Source: Oscillospiraceae bacterium MB08-C2-2
GTDB lineage: Bacteria > Bacillota > Clostridia > Oscillospirales > Ruminococcaceae
NCBI GenBank assembly: GCA_035621215.1
Contig: CP141729.1
Span: 704,944 to 768,943, forward strand
Direction: 5' to 3'
Length of the DNA: 64,000 nucleotides
Position numbers and translations under genes: made by a program. Below are positions 1 to 8,870 of the stretch, piece by piece (within the stretch, counting starts at the first letter, position 1; every line of letters starts with the position of its first letter). The notes beneath the pieces were generated by a model that made no database searches, was not told the DNA's origin, and worked only from the letters and a program-made list of their open reading frames with translations.

Positions 1-340
1 TGGTGGTCATTTCCACCCGGCAGACAGCGGCAATGGAGGCCAGTGCTTCCCCCCGAAAGCCCATGGTGAGGATGCTTTCTAAATCGGTTGAGGTTTTCAG
101 CTTGCTGGTGGCGTGGCGCAAAAAGGCTTTGGGAAGCTCCTCACGGGGAATGCCACAGCCATTGTCGGTGATGCGCATGAGGCGTATGCCACCACCCTGA
201 ATCTCCACCGTAATGGCGGCGGCACCGGAATCCACGGCGTTTTCCACCAGCTCCTTGATCACAGAGGAGGGGCGCTCCACCACCTCACCGGCGGCAATCA
301 GCTGGGCAACCTTTTGATCCAATATATTGATTTTTGCCAT
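1..340 (-). CDS. mutL: DNA mismatch repair protein MutL (N-terminal part, cut by window edge)
   Basis: First 113 codons of MutL, the ATPase that couples MutS mismatch recognition to strand removal. The visible start reads [20 protein letters not shown], followed by the GHKL ATPase motifs: [11 protein letters not shown] (the usual ELxxNxxDA shows VDS here), DNGCGI and GFRGEAL. The ATG at 338-340 has a good AAGGAGAA ribosome site at 346-353. It follows mutS by 40 bp on the same strand, so the two are surely cotranscribed. The gene continues beyond base 1, so the C-terminal dimerisation/endonuclease domain cannot be judged. Confidence 0.97.
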   Translation of the reverse strand, partial: MAKINILDQKVAQLIAAGEVVERPSSVIKELVENAVDSGAAAITVEIQGGGIRLMRITDNGCGIPREELPKAFLRHATSKLKTSTDLESILTMGFRGEALASIAAVCRVEMTT

Positions 341-380
341 GGCGGTTCTCCTTGCTGTGAAGGGTTAATCAGACAAAATT

Positions 381-2993
381 CTATTTCACCAGCTCTTTGA
401 GGCCGTAAAGGATGTTCAGGGCTTCGAGAGGAGTTAATGTGTTGAGATCGATATCCTTTAGCTGAGCTTCCAGCTGCACAAGCTTTGGATTCTCAAACTG
501 AATCTGCATTTCGTCGGGCATGGATTCTGTGGCTGCCTTCACTGGACGGCTTTCCTGCATGGGCTTATCCGATTCCAGCTGCTTGAGGATTTCCTTGGCA
601 CGTTTGATAATCCAATCGGGAATGCCTGCCAGCTTGGAAACTTCAATACCATAGCTTTCATCCGCCCCACCCCGCACAATCTTGCGCAGGAAGGTGATGT
701 CGTCTCCCCTTTTCTTGACACAGATGTTGTAGTTCTTCACACAGGGGAGCCGCTCCTCCATCTGGGTCAGCTCGTGGTAATGGGTGGCAAACAGGGTTTT
801 TGCTCCCAGGCGACGCTTATCGGCAATGAATTCCAGCACACCTTGGGCAATGCTCATGCCATCGTAGGTGGAGGTTCCCCGGCCGATTTCATCCAGAATC
901 AGCAGGCTGTTGGCGGTGGCATCCTTAAGAATCTTGGCTACCTCCACCATCTCCACCATAAAGGTGGATTGGCCGGCGCTCAAATCATCGGAAGCACCCA
1001 CACGGGTGTAAATACCGTCCACCACGCCGATTTGGGCGCTGGCGGCGGGGACAAAGCTGCCGATCTGCGCCATAAGCACAATGAGGGCAGTCTGGCGCAT
1101 ATAGGTGGATTTACCAGCCATGTTGGGGCCGGTGATAATGGCAATCTGATTCTCCCCCGGCTCCAACAACGTATCGTTGGGGACAAAAGGCGCACCGGTG
1201 AGCAGCTGCTCCACCACTGGGTGGCGGCCGTCTGTAATGGCAATACGCTGGGATAAATCCACATCCGGGCGTACATATTGGTTCATAAGGGCGGTTTGGG
1301 CAAAGGAGCAGAAAACATCCAGCCGAGAAATAGCGGAGGCAGACTGCTGAATCCGGTGCAGCTGTTTGGCAACCGATGTGCGCACCTGCTCGAAAAGCTG
1401 AGTTTCCAGCGAAATAGCCTGATCGGTGGCGGAAAGGATTTTCTCCTCCAGCTCCTTGAGCTCCTGTATGATATACCGCTCGCAGTTGGCGAGGGTTTGC
1501 TTGCGTATGTAATGCTCCGGCACCTGCGAAAGGTTGGAGCGGGTGACTTCAATATAGTAGCCAAAGACTTTGTTGTAGCTGATTTTGAGATTGCGGATGC
1601 CGGTGGCCTCCCGCTGCTCGTTTTCCATCCGGGTGATGTAATCCAGCGCATGATCCATCAGGTCACGCAACTGATCCAGCTGATCGCTGTAGCCCTTGCG
1701 GATTACACCGCCATCCTTGAGGGTGGTGGGTGGCTCCTCCTGAATGGAGGCTTCCAGCAGCTGTGCCACATCCTCCAACAGGTCAATTTGGCTGTCAATT
1801 TCCTTGAGATAAGCTGAGCGGCAGTCTGCCAAATGCCCTTTGATGCCGGGGAACTGCCGGATGGTCTGTTCCAGCGCCTTGTATTCACGGGGCGTAGCGT
1901 TGCCGTAGACAATGCGGGTGATCATGCGCTCGATATCAAAAATACCGCCCAGCAGATCGATGATTTCAGAGCAGCGCAGCTGATTCCCCACCAGCTCCTC
2001 TACAGCGTTGAGCCGCTTGTTGATGGCAGCTGGATTTACAAGAGGCTGGCGCAGAAAATTTTTGATCTGCCGCTTGCCCATAGGGGTCTTGGTTTTATCC
2101 AGCACCCACAGCAGGCTCCCCCGCTTGTCCTTGCTTCGCATGGTTGAAAGCAACTCCAAGTGGGTGCGGGCATTTTGATCCAGATTCATATACTGGGCTT
2201 CGTTGTGAAAACGCAGAGTAATCATGCGCTCCACGCCGAGCTTTTGGGTATCGGCAAGATACTCCAGCAAAGCACCAAGCGCCCTTGTGCACTTGAGGTA
2301 GGCCGCAAGACCCAACCCTTCTAAAGATTCAGCCTCAAAGTGGGCTAGAATCCGGGCGGAGGCAGCGTCGATATCGTATTTTTCTTCTTCCAGCAGGTCG
2401 GCGGTGCAGAGCATTTTTTCCCGCAGGAACTTGGCGATGCTCTTTTTTTCCAAAAAAGCAGGGTTAAAGATCACCTCTCGGGGAGCATAGCGGGAAAGCT
2501 CATTGAGAAGCAGGCTGTCGTCATCCTGAGTCAGCTCGATCAGGTTCATTTCACCGGTGGAGATATCGGCAAAAATCAGACCATAACCGCCCGGCTGGTA
2601 AAAGATGCAGCAGAGGAAGTTGTTGGAATCCTCCTCCAGCAGATTGCTTTCCAAAACAGTGCCGGGGGTAATAACCCGCACCACCTCCCGGGAAACAACC
2701 CCCTTGGCAAAGGCAGGGTCCTCCACCTGCTCGCAGATGGCAACCTTATAGCCCTTTTGAATCAGCTTTGCTATGTAGGTCTCACAGCTTTTAAAGGGGA
2801 TTCCGCACATGGGGGCCCGTGTTTCCTGCCCACAATCCCGGCCGGTGAGCACCAGCTCCAGCTCCTTGGAGGCAATGAGGGCATCCTCATAAAACATCTC
2901 ATAAAAATCCCCCAGCCTGAAAAAGACGATATGATCCTTGTGGCTGTCCTTAATGCGGAAATATTGCTGCATCATCGGTGATAATTCGGCCAT
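381..2993 (-). CDS. mutS: DNA mismatch repair protein MutS
   Basis: 870-residue MutS, the mismatch-binding ATPase. The N-terminal mismatch domain shows FFRLGDFYEMF (the Phe-X-Glu reading motif is FYE), followed by connector, lever/clamp regions and a C-terminal ABC-type ATPase with Walker A GPNMAGKST (Lys near residue 628), Walker B LLILDEIGRGTS and FATHYHEL. Length is normal for the MutS1 family. I chose the ATG at 2991-2993 because GGGGAG lies 7-8 bases upstream; an in-frame ATG at 3006-3008 would add five residues but has no ribosome site. It sits between a YlbF-family gene and mutL in the miaB-ylbF-mutS-mutL order. Confidence 0.97.
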   Translation of the reverse strand: MAELSPMMQQYFRIKDSHKDHIVFFRLGDFYEMFYEDALIASKELELVLTGRDCGQETRAPMCGIPFKSCETYIAKLIQKGYKVAICEQVEDPAFAKGVVSREVVRVITPGTVLESNLLEEDSNNFLCCIFYQPGGYGLIFADISTGEMNLIELTQDDDSLLLNELSRYAPREVIFNPAFLEKKSIAKFLREKMLCTADLLEEEKYDIDAASARILAHFEAESLEGLGLAAYLKCTRALGALLEYLADTQKLGVERMITLRFHNEAQYMNLDQNARTHLELLSTMRSKDKRGSLLWVLDKTKTPMGKRQIKNFLRQPLVNPAAINKRLNAVEELVGNQLRCSEIIDLLGGIFDIERMITRIVYGNATPREYKALEQTIRQFPGIKGHLADCRSAYLKEIDSQIDLLEDVAQLLEASIQEEPPTTLKDGGVIRKGYSDQLDQLRDLMDHALDYITRMENEQREATGIRNLKISYNKVFGYYIEVTRSNLSQVPEHYIRKQTLANCERYIIQELKELEEKILSATDQAISLETQLFEQVRTSVAKQLHRIQQSASAISRLDVFCSFAQTALMNQYVRPDVDLSQRIAITDGRHPVVEQLLTGAPFVPNDTLLEPGENQIAIITGPNMAGKSTYMRQTALIVLMAQIGSFVPAASAQIGVVDGIYTRVGASDDLSAGQSTFMVEMVEVAKILKDATANSLLILDEIGRGTSTYDGMSIAQGVLEFIADKRRLGAKTLFATHYHELTQMEERLPCVKNYNICVKKRGDDITFLRKIVRGGADESYGIEVSKLAGIPDWIIKRAKEILKQLESDKPMQESRPVKAATESMPDEMQIQFENPKLVQLEAQLKDIDLNTLTPLEALNILYGLKELVK

Positions 2994-3115
2994 TTTTATG
3001 CTCCCCATCGGTTTTTGTCGTGTTGCATTTCAGAGAAGTCTGTATAACAAGGCGGCCCCATAGCCGGATTAAACCTTCGGCAATGGAGCCATCCGTTTTC
3101 AGTGTCTCTATCCGC

Positions 3116-3526
3116 TTAGTTGCAGCCGGAGCAGCCAGAGCAGCTTCCGCCGCAGCCACCGGCCTCTTGTGGCTCGATGCTATCCGGGTCTTCGCCATTC
3201 ACGCTGCCGCTGAGAATTTGATTGATATAATCCATGGTGGATTCCATATCCTTGCGTGTAGCAGAAAAAACCATCATATTGGCGTTGGACATAATGGTGT
3301 TGTAGAGGGATTTCACCTCGGCATCCAGAGCGGTCACAGCAGCCTGCTCCCGGTCGGGCTTTTGAACCAACTGGTTCAGCTCCACACGCTTCAGGTTGAA
3401 GCTTTTAATCATATTTTGGAGAACCTCATCCCCATCGCTTTTTTCCTGAGCCAAGCGCATAGCGATATACTGCTCATCCGCCTGAATCGCCTTGCCGAGC
3501 TCCTTAGCCATTTGGATAATATCCAT
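3116..3526 (-). CDS. YlbF/YmcA family protein with Cys-rich C-terminus
   Basis: 136-residue protein of the Com_YlbF family: helical, soluble, beginning MDIIQMAKELGKAIQADEQY. In B. subtilis YmcA (RicA) and YlbF (RicF) work with YaaT (RicT) in a complex that affects RNase Y, mRNA processing, competence and sporulation, and that complex carries Fe-S clusters. Here the tail ends GGCGGSCSGCSGCN, with four cysteines in 11 residues, which could ligate a metal or cluster (inference). Ribosome site GGAGG is 7 bases before the ATG. It lies between miaB and mutS, the position ymcA occupies in Bacillus. Whether it is closer to YlbF or YmcA cannot be settled by eye. Confidence 0.85.
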   Translation of the reverse strand: MDIIQMAKELGKAIQADEQYIAMRLAQEKSDGDEVLQNMIKSFNLKRVELNQLVQKPDREQAAVTALDAEVKSLYNTIMSNANMMVFSATRKDMESTMDYINQILSGSVNGEDPDSIEPQEAGGCGGSCSGCSGCN

Positions 3527-3569
3527 TGTATTGCCTCCACTTTATCTTAGTTTTAAATTAAAAATATAT

Positions 3570-4988
3570 TTACACGAGCTCCCCCATAAGCGCCCAGCTG
3601 AGCGCTTGGGTAATGCGAACCTTTACAATCTGCCCCACCAGCTGCTCAGAGCCAATAAAATCCACACTGACACTGGAGGCGGTTTTGCCTGTACTATAGT
3701 CTTCCCCGGTTTTGCCCATTCCTTCCACCAGAACCTCAACCACAGAACCAACCATTTTTTCCAGCAGGCTGTTGCCGATATCGGACTGAACGGTGAGCAG
3801 CTCCCGAAACCACTTGGATTTCTCCCCAGCGGGGACAGGGTCTTCCATGGCGGCAGCTTTGGTTCCCACCCGTGGAGAATACAGAAAAGTAAACAGGCTC
3901 AGGTATTTCACTTCACGAATCAAGGAAAGGGTCTCCTGAAAATCCGAATAGGTTTCGCCCGGAAAGCCCACGATGATATCGCTGGTGAAGGTAACACCAG
4001 GGATTCTTTCCCGGGCATAGCGAACCAGCTCCAAATAGGACTGCCGGTTGTAGTGGCGGTTCATCTGCTCCAAAATGCGGTCAGATCCGCTTTGCACCGG
4101 CAGATGGATGTGGTTGCACACCTTATCACACGCCGCTATGGCATCGATCAGCTCCCGGGTGCAGTCCTTGGGATGAGAGGTCATAAACCGAATGCGGAAA
4201 TCCCCGGGAATCTCATTCATCTTATAAAGGAGCTGTGCAAAGCCTATGGGGCTTTCCAGATCCTTCCCATAGGAGTTGACATTCTGACCAAGGAGGGTAA
4301 TCTCCTTGTAGCCCGCTTCCACCAAACTGCGGGCTTCCTCCAGGACCATTTGAGCAGGGCGGCTTTTTTCCCGGCCCCGCACATAAGGCACCACACAGTA
4401 GGTGCAGAAGTTGTTGCAGCCCTTCATAATGGGCAGCCATGCTTTGATGGCGCTATCCCGGCGGGCAGGCAGGCCTTCCACAATGCCCTCGCCGCTGTCG
4501 GCGGCTGTATCAAACACACGCCCTCCCCGAGAAAGGCGGGTATACAGCAGCTCCGGCATGTGATGCAGGGCGTGGGTGCCGAAAACCAAATCCACATAGG
4601 GGAAGCTTTTCTGAATCTTCTCCACCACATGCTCCTGCTGCATCATGCAGCCGCAAAGCCCCACCACCATGCCCGGATTGCGGCGCTTGTTGTGCTTGAG
4701 CGCTCCCACATTGCCAAAAATTCGATCCTCGGCGTTTTCCCGGATGGCGCAGGTGTTGTAAAGAATAAAATCTGCTTCGTTGCGGTCATCGGTAAAGCTA
4801 TAGCCCATCTCAGCCAGCATACCAGCCAGCCTTTCCCCATCGGAAACATTCTGCTGGCAGCCATAGCTGTGGGTATGGCAGACCGGGGGCCTGCCGGTTT
4901 TTTCTTCAAATTCAATGTTATAAAGGCGAACCAGCTCGATAAATTTTTGCGTTTCGGCCGGCATTGTCATAGTAGACTGTGTATTCAA
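3570..4988 (-). CDS. miaB: tRNA-2-methylthio-N6-dimethylallyladenosine synthase MiaB
   Basis: Radical-SAM methylthiotransferase that converts i6A37 to ms2i6A37 in tRNAs reading UNN codons. Three domains are visible: UPF0004 N-domain (CHTHSYGCQQNVSDGERLAG, then NTCAIRENAE and GLCGCMMQ, giving the three cysteines of the second Fe-S cluster), radical SAM core with CNNFCTYCVVPYVRG (CxxxCxxC), and a C-terminal TRAM domain. I place the start at a TTG (4986-4988) because GGAGG stands 6-7 bases before it; this gives 472 residues. The frame stays open upstream to an ATG at 5148-5150 with only AAGG before it (526 residues), so a longer form is possible. First gene of the miaB-ylbF-mutS-mutL group. Confidence 0.93.
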   Translation of the reverse strand: MNTQSTMTMPAETQKFIELVRLYNIEFEEKTGRPPVCHTHSYGCQQNVSDGERLAGMLAEMGYSFTDDRNEADFILYNTCAIRENAEDRIFGNVGALKHNKRRNPGMVVGLCGCMMQQEHVVEKIQKSFPYVDLVFGTHALHHMPELLYTRLSRGGRVFDTAADSGEGIVEGLPARRDSAIKAWLPIMKGCNNFCTYCVVPYVRGREKSRPAQMVLEEARSLVEAGYKEITLLGQNVNSYGKDLESPIGFAQLLYKMNEIPGDFRIRFMTSHPKDCTRELIDAIAACDKVCNHIHLPVQSGSDRILEQMNRHYNRQSYLELVRYARERIPGVTFTSDIIVGFPGETYSDFQETLSLIREVKYLSLFTFLYSPRVGTKAAAMEDPVPAGEKSKWFRELLTVQSDIGNSLLEKMVGSVVEVLVEGMGKTGEDYSTGKTASSVSVDFIGSEQLVGQIVKVRITQALSWALMGELV

Positions 4989-5174
4989 GGCTTTCCTCCA
5001 GTACTTTTTAGGGTAGTTTCTGCTTTCACGGCAGAAAAACAACCCGTCCCCTTCCCTTTGCGCCTTGGAGGTGCAATCCGGGGTGCTTATAGGGACATTG
5101 TATGCTCCCATAAAGCCTATCCATCTTTTTTCGACAAATTTTGCCCGCATTTGCGAGCCTTCACTTATCTATTT

Positions 5175-5203
5175 ATTATACCAAAAAAAAACCTCAAACG
5201 CAA
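5175..5203 (-). promoter_or_regulatory. Putative sigma-A promoter of the miaB-mutL operon
   Basis: Minus strand TTGCGT (5198-5203), 17-bp spacer containing nine T, and TATAAT (5175-5180). Transcription would begin near 5168, leaving a leader of about 180 nt before the preferred TTG start of miaB and only about 18 nt before the upstream ATG at 5150. Confidence 0.6.
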
Positions 5204-5276
5204 ACGCTTTTCTGGGGGGTTCCTGCAAAGTCTGCCTGCATCCCCCGGCATGCACAGACGTAAAAAAGGCATACCA

Positions 5277-5305
5277 TTGCAATCTTTTATTATTTTGTCT
5301 ATAAT
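5277..5305 (+). promoter_or_regulatory. Putative sigma-A promoter of the lone methyltransferase gene
   Basis: TTGCAA (5277-5282), 17-bp AT-rich spacer, TATAAT (5300-5305), about 65 bp before the ATG at 5370. It is divergent from the miaB promoter some 75 bp away. The rest of the 4989-5369 gap holds no gene I can support. Confidence 0.6.
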
Positions 5306-5369
5306 TTAGTGGCAAAGCCTTAAACGCTTTTGAAACTTTACTTCGACATACAGCAAGGGAGCCTCCCAT

Positions 5370-5954
5370 ATGGAAAGAAATGCCGCTATTATTCAGGAAT
5401 ATTTTAATGACCGTGCCGCCGGTTGGGATGCTCACAGCCCTTTTAACCCCCAGAAGATGACCACGGTTTTATCCCTGTGTGATATTCACCCGGGAAGCGA
5501 GATTCTGGATGTGGGCTGCGGTACCGGTTCATTAGAGCCTCTTTTGCTGGAATATCATCCCAAAAGGATTCTGGGGGTAGACTTTGCCTCCAATATGATT
5601 TCGGTGGCAAGGCAAAAGCTCAGCCGCCCTGATGTCACCTTTATGTGCGGCGATATTTTTGAATTGAAAGGCTATCTTTTTGACCAGTGCTTTGTGATGA
5701 ACACCTTCCCTCATATTCTCAGGCCCGTGGAATTTATTGAGCATTTGGCTTCGCTTCTTCGCCCTGGCGGCCGCTTAACTATTTCACACAGCCAAGGAAA
5801 AAAGACAATGGATGCCACTCATGCGGATGTGAAGCACCTCAACCTTCCTCTTTTGCCCGGGCAAGGGCTGCTGAATATTATGAAGGCCTATTTCCGCATG
5901 GACATTCTCATTGACAACAACCTGTTCTTTGTGGTTTCGGGAACTCGCTTGTAA
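5370..5954 (+). CDS. Class I SAM-dependent methyltransferase
   Basis: 194-residue Rossmann-fold methyltransferase of the Methyltransf_11/25 type. Motif I is ILDVGCGTGS (residues 45-54), the acidic end of strand 2 is GVDFASNM, and MCGDIF follows. The region after strand 4 carries NTFPHI, then LLRPGGRLTISHSQGKK. The substrate is not evident; distant relatives include UbiE-like and small-molecule methylases. AAGGGAG lies about 8 bases before the ATG. It is transcribed alone, with its own promoter and a terminator right after it, and its neighbours give no pathway clue. Confidence 0.8.
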   Translation: MERNAAIIQEYFNDRAAGWDAHSPFNPQKMTTVLSLCDIHPGSEILDVGCGTGSLEPLLLEYHPKRILGVDFASNMISVARQKLSRPDVTFMCGDIFELKGYLFDQCFVMNTFPHILRPVEFIEHLASLLRPGGRLTISHSQGKKTMDATHADVKHLNLPLLPGQGLLNIMKAYFRMDILIDNNLFFVVSGTRL

Positions 5955-5981
5955 TTTCGGCACCTGTAATTACGGACACAA

Positions 5982-6016
5982 AAACTCCTGCACTTAAGGG
6001 TGCAGGAGTTTTTTTT
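5982..6016. terminator. Bidirectional rho-independent terminator
   Basis: Stem ACTCCTGCAC / GTGCAGGAGT with loop TTAAGG, T8 on the plus side and an A-run (T on the minus strand) on the other. It sits between the convergent methyltransferase and P-ATPase genes and can serve both. Confidence 0.85.
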
Positions 6017-6025
6017 AGAATCTTA

Positions 6026-8722
6026 TCAATCGGCTTGAATCGATTGGGCCTCGATTACAACGTCTCCTCTTTTTCTGCCCGGTATCAGCATAATAAGAGC
6101 GGAGAACAGCGGGGCCACCAACGCATAGCAGAATACTTTGAGAAGCTGGGTACCTGTAAGGGCCACAGTGGAAAAGATGCCCTGCATCCACGGATGGTAG
6201 ATGGTCAGCGCCACCACCCCAACAGAGGTGAGTACTGCCAGAATCAAGCTGGGGTTATTCAGCAGATTGATGCCAAATAGGCTGTGGCGTTCCGATTTGC
6301 ATTCGAACACATGGAAAAGCTGTGTGATAATCAAGGTGACCAGCGCCCCGGTGCGGGCTGTATCCAAATCGCCATAGTGGCGCATAAAGGTAGCGAATAT
6401 GGCCAAAGTGGTGAGCCCAATGAGACAGCCTCGGAACAGGATGGTGGAGAGCAGCCCTTGTGAGAACACCGATTCATTGGCCGGGCGGGGCTTCTGGCTC
6501 ATGATGTCATCCTCGGCGGGTTCAAGGCCCAGTGCCATGGCGGGCAGGCCGTCTGTGGCCAGATTGACCAGCAGAATCTGAATGGGCAGCAGCACCACCG
6601 GCATTCCCATGAGCATACCCACAAACATGGTGAGCACTTCGCCGATGTTGCAGGATAGCAGATAACGGATAAATTTGCGGATGTTGCTGTAAACCACCCG
6701 ACCCTCTTCCACCGAGGCCACCAGTGTGGCAAAATTATCATCCAGCAGGATGATAGAGGCGGCCTGCTTGGTTACATCGGTGCCGGTAATGCCCATGGAT
6801 ACACCGATATCCGCTTCCTTGATGGCGGGAGCATCGTTTACACCATCCCCAGTCATGGCCACGATATCGCCCCGCTTTTTCAGTGCCCGGACAATTTTCA
6901 GCTTATGGCCGGGATTGACTCGGGCAAACACCGATACCCGGTGAACGGTAGCTTCAAAATCGGACTGGCTCATGGCATCCATTTCGGCACCGGTCATCAC
7001 CAGATCGTTGCGCTTCATGATGCCCAAATCCTTGGCGATGGCACAGGCTGTGATTTTATGGTCACCTGTGATCATCACCACACGAATTTTTGCTTGCTTG
7101 CATTTGATGACTGCATCATAGGCTTCCCGCCGGGGAGGATCGATCATACCCACAAGGCCCACAAAAACCATATCGTTTTCGCTGTCCGAAAGGCCTTGTG
7201 GTTCTGCTTTATAGGCAAATCCAAGCACGCGCAGGGCTCCGGAGGCCATTTCTTCGTTGGCCGCAAGAATCTGCCGGCGAACCGGTGTGCTCAAGGGCTG
7301 AACGCCCGAATCGGTCATATAATAGCGGCATTTTTCCAGCAAAATATCAGGAGCACCCTTAGAGAAAGAATTGGTCTTGCCATTTTTGTTTTTGACCAGC
7401 ACAGTCATACGCTTGCGGTCAGAGTCAAAGGGCAATTCCCCGAGCTTTTCATAGTCCCCCGCATCTGCGTGAACATTTCCCTTAGCGGCCATAACCAGCA
7501 GTGAGATTTCGGTGGGCTCCCCGGAAACCTGCCACTGATCATTGGATAGATTGATGGTTCGATCCCGCCCCCCCATTGCCTTGGAAGGTGAGTTAATCTG
7601 TGAGCTGGTGCACTGGACACAGATATCCAAAAGGCGCCGCAAAGTTTCGGAAGCACCCACAGAGGCTCTGCGATCGCTAACCGTGAACTCTCCCCCCTGC
7701 TCATAACCGTTGCCGGAAACATCCACCTTATAATCCATGGTGAAGATTTTGCGGGCGGTCATTTTATTTTCGGTGAGAGTGCCGGTTTTATCGGTGCAGA
7801 TCACGTTGGCACAGCCCAATGTTTCCATAGAATGGAGCTTGCGCACAAGAGCATTGCGTTTGAGAATCCGCCCCACAGCCAGAGCAAGAGCGATGGTTAC
7901 AATGGCGGGAAGCCCTTCCGGTACAGCGGCCACAGCCAGGGAGATACCGGTGATGAACATATCAAAAACCGGCTCGCCCCTCAGAACGCCGGTAACCGAC
8001 ACCACTGTGCAAATCAGCAGACAGCCGATGGCTATGTATTTGCCAAGCTGCTGAAGACGCTTTTGAAGCGGGGTCATTTCCTCCTCGATTTCCGTGAGCA
8101 TCCCGGCGATTTTGCCCATTTCCGTATTCATCCCGGTGCTGATCACTTCGGCTACGGCACGCCCCTTGGTGGCGACCGTGCCCATGTAAATCATATCGTC
8201 CCGGCCGATTTCCCATTTTTCGGGGGTGCTGGTGCATACTCTTTTATCCACTGGAACCGATTCGCCGGAAAGCATGGCTTCATCACAGGAAAGAGAAACG
8301 ACTTCCAAAAGCCGGGCATCCGCCGGTACCTTGTAGCCGGATTTGACCGAGATCACGTCGCCCGGCACCACCTCGACTGAGGGAACGGCCTGCCACTTCC
8401 CATCCCGCAGCACCTGCGCCGAGGGCGCCGCCATATTCTTGAGGGTTTCAAGGGTTCTTTCCACTCGGAATTCCTGCACAAACCCCAATATGGCGTTGAG
8501 TAAAACGATTGTGATGATGGCAATAGCCTCTACGGTATCCCCCATGATGACACAGATAACTGTGGAGACCAGCAGAATCAGGATCATGAGATCCTTAAAC
8601 TGCCCCGCAAAAATTTTGAGCGCACTGATTTTTTTCTCGTTTGCCAGCCGGTTTTCTCCATATTCAAAGAGTCGTCTGGACGCTTCCTTGCCGGTGAGCC
8701 CCTGTACAGAATTTCCTTTCAT
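6026..8722 (-). CDS. Calcium-translocating P-type ATPase (PMR1/SERCA-like)
   Basis: 898-residue P2-type cation pump. In order: N-terminal cation ATPase domain (GLTGKEASRRLFEYGENRLA), TM1-2, the A domain with LSGES, TM4 motif AAVPEGLPAIVT (PEGLP as in calcium pumps), phosphorylation motif CTDKTGTLT (Asp311), the nucleotide domain with KGAPD, hinge TGDGVNDAPA (Asp626), and four to six C-terminal membrane segments. Ca2+ export is the usual role; Mn2+ is possible. The frame is open 152 codons further upstream, but this is a shadow of the next gene. The ATG at 8720-8722 has GGGAG 9 bases before it. It is probably monocistronic, with hairpin terminators on both sides. Confidence 0.9.
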   Translation of the reverse strand: MKGNSVQGLTGKEASRRLFEYGENRLANEKKISALKIFAGQFKDLMILILLVSTVICVIMGDTVEAIAIITIVLLNAILGFVQEFRVERTLETLKNMAAPSAQVLRDGKWQAVPSVEVVPGDVISVKSGYKVPADARLLEVVSLSCDEAMLSGESVPVDKRVCTSTPEKWEIGRDDMIYMGTVATKGRAVAEVISTGMNTEMGKIAGMLTEIEEEMTPLQKRLQQLGKYIAIGCLLICTVVSVTGVLRGEPVFDMFITGISLAVAAVPEGLPAIVTIALALAVGRILKRNALVRKLHSMETLGCANVICTDKTGTLTENKMTARKIFTMDYKVDVSGNGYEQGGEFTVSDRRASVGASETLRRLLDICVQCTSSQINSPSKAMGGRDRTINLSNDQWQVSGEPTEISLLVMAAKGNVHADAGDYEKLGELPFDSDRKRMTVLVKNKNGKTNSFSKGAPDILLEKCRYYMTDSGVQPLSTPVRRQILAANEEMASGALRVLGFAYKAEPQGLSDSENDMVFVGLVGMIDPPRREAYDAVIKCKQAKIRVVMITGDHKITACAIAKDLGIMKRNDLVMTGAEMDAMSQSDFEATVHRVSVFARVNPGHKLKIVRALKKRGDIVAMTGDGVNDAPAIKEADIGVSMGITGTDVTKQAASIILLDDNFATLVASVEEGRVVYSNIRKFIRYLLSCNIGEVLTMFVGMLMGMPVVLLPIQILLVNLATDGLPAMALGLEPAEDDIMSQKPRPANESVFSQGLLSTILFRGCLIGLTTLAIFATFMRHYGDLDTARTGALVTLIITQLFHVFECKSERHSLFGINLLNNPSLILAVLTSVGVVALTIYHPWMQGIFSTVALTGTQLLKVFCYALVAPLFSALIMLIPGRKRGDVVIEAQSIQAD

Positions 8723-8803
8723 TCTAAACATCTCCCTTTTTTGGACTAGTCTATATCTATTCCGAAGTGGGACAAAGTATTCCTTCCCAAAGGGAGATTT
8801 CCA

Positions 8804-8854
8804 TAAAAAAGAAAAGGCCCGGAAGCAGGCAGAGGGACAACCTGTTTTCCGGGC
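8804..8854 (-). terminator. Rho-independent terminator of the TPR-like membrane protein gene
   Basis: Minus-strand stem formed by GCCCGGAA (8847-8854) with TTCCGGGC (8817-8824), extended by AACAGG/CCTGC, followed by CTTTTCTTTTTT. It separates the 8871-9554 gene from the P-ATPase. Confidence 0.75.
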
Positions 8855-8870
8855 GAAGCCATAGTTCGAT

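Noticed and set aside
3492-5309. 605-codon plus-strand open frame
   Set aside because: Antisense shadow of miaB; no ribosome site, no family pattern, and the miaB motifs on the other strand are unmistakable.
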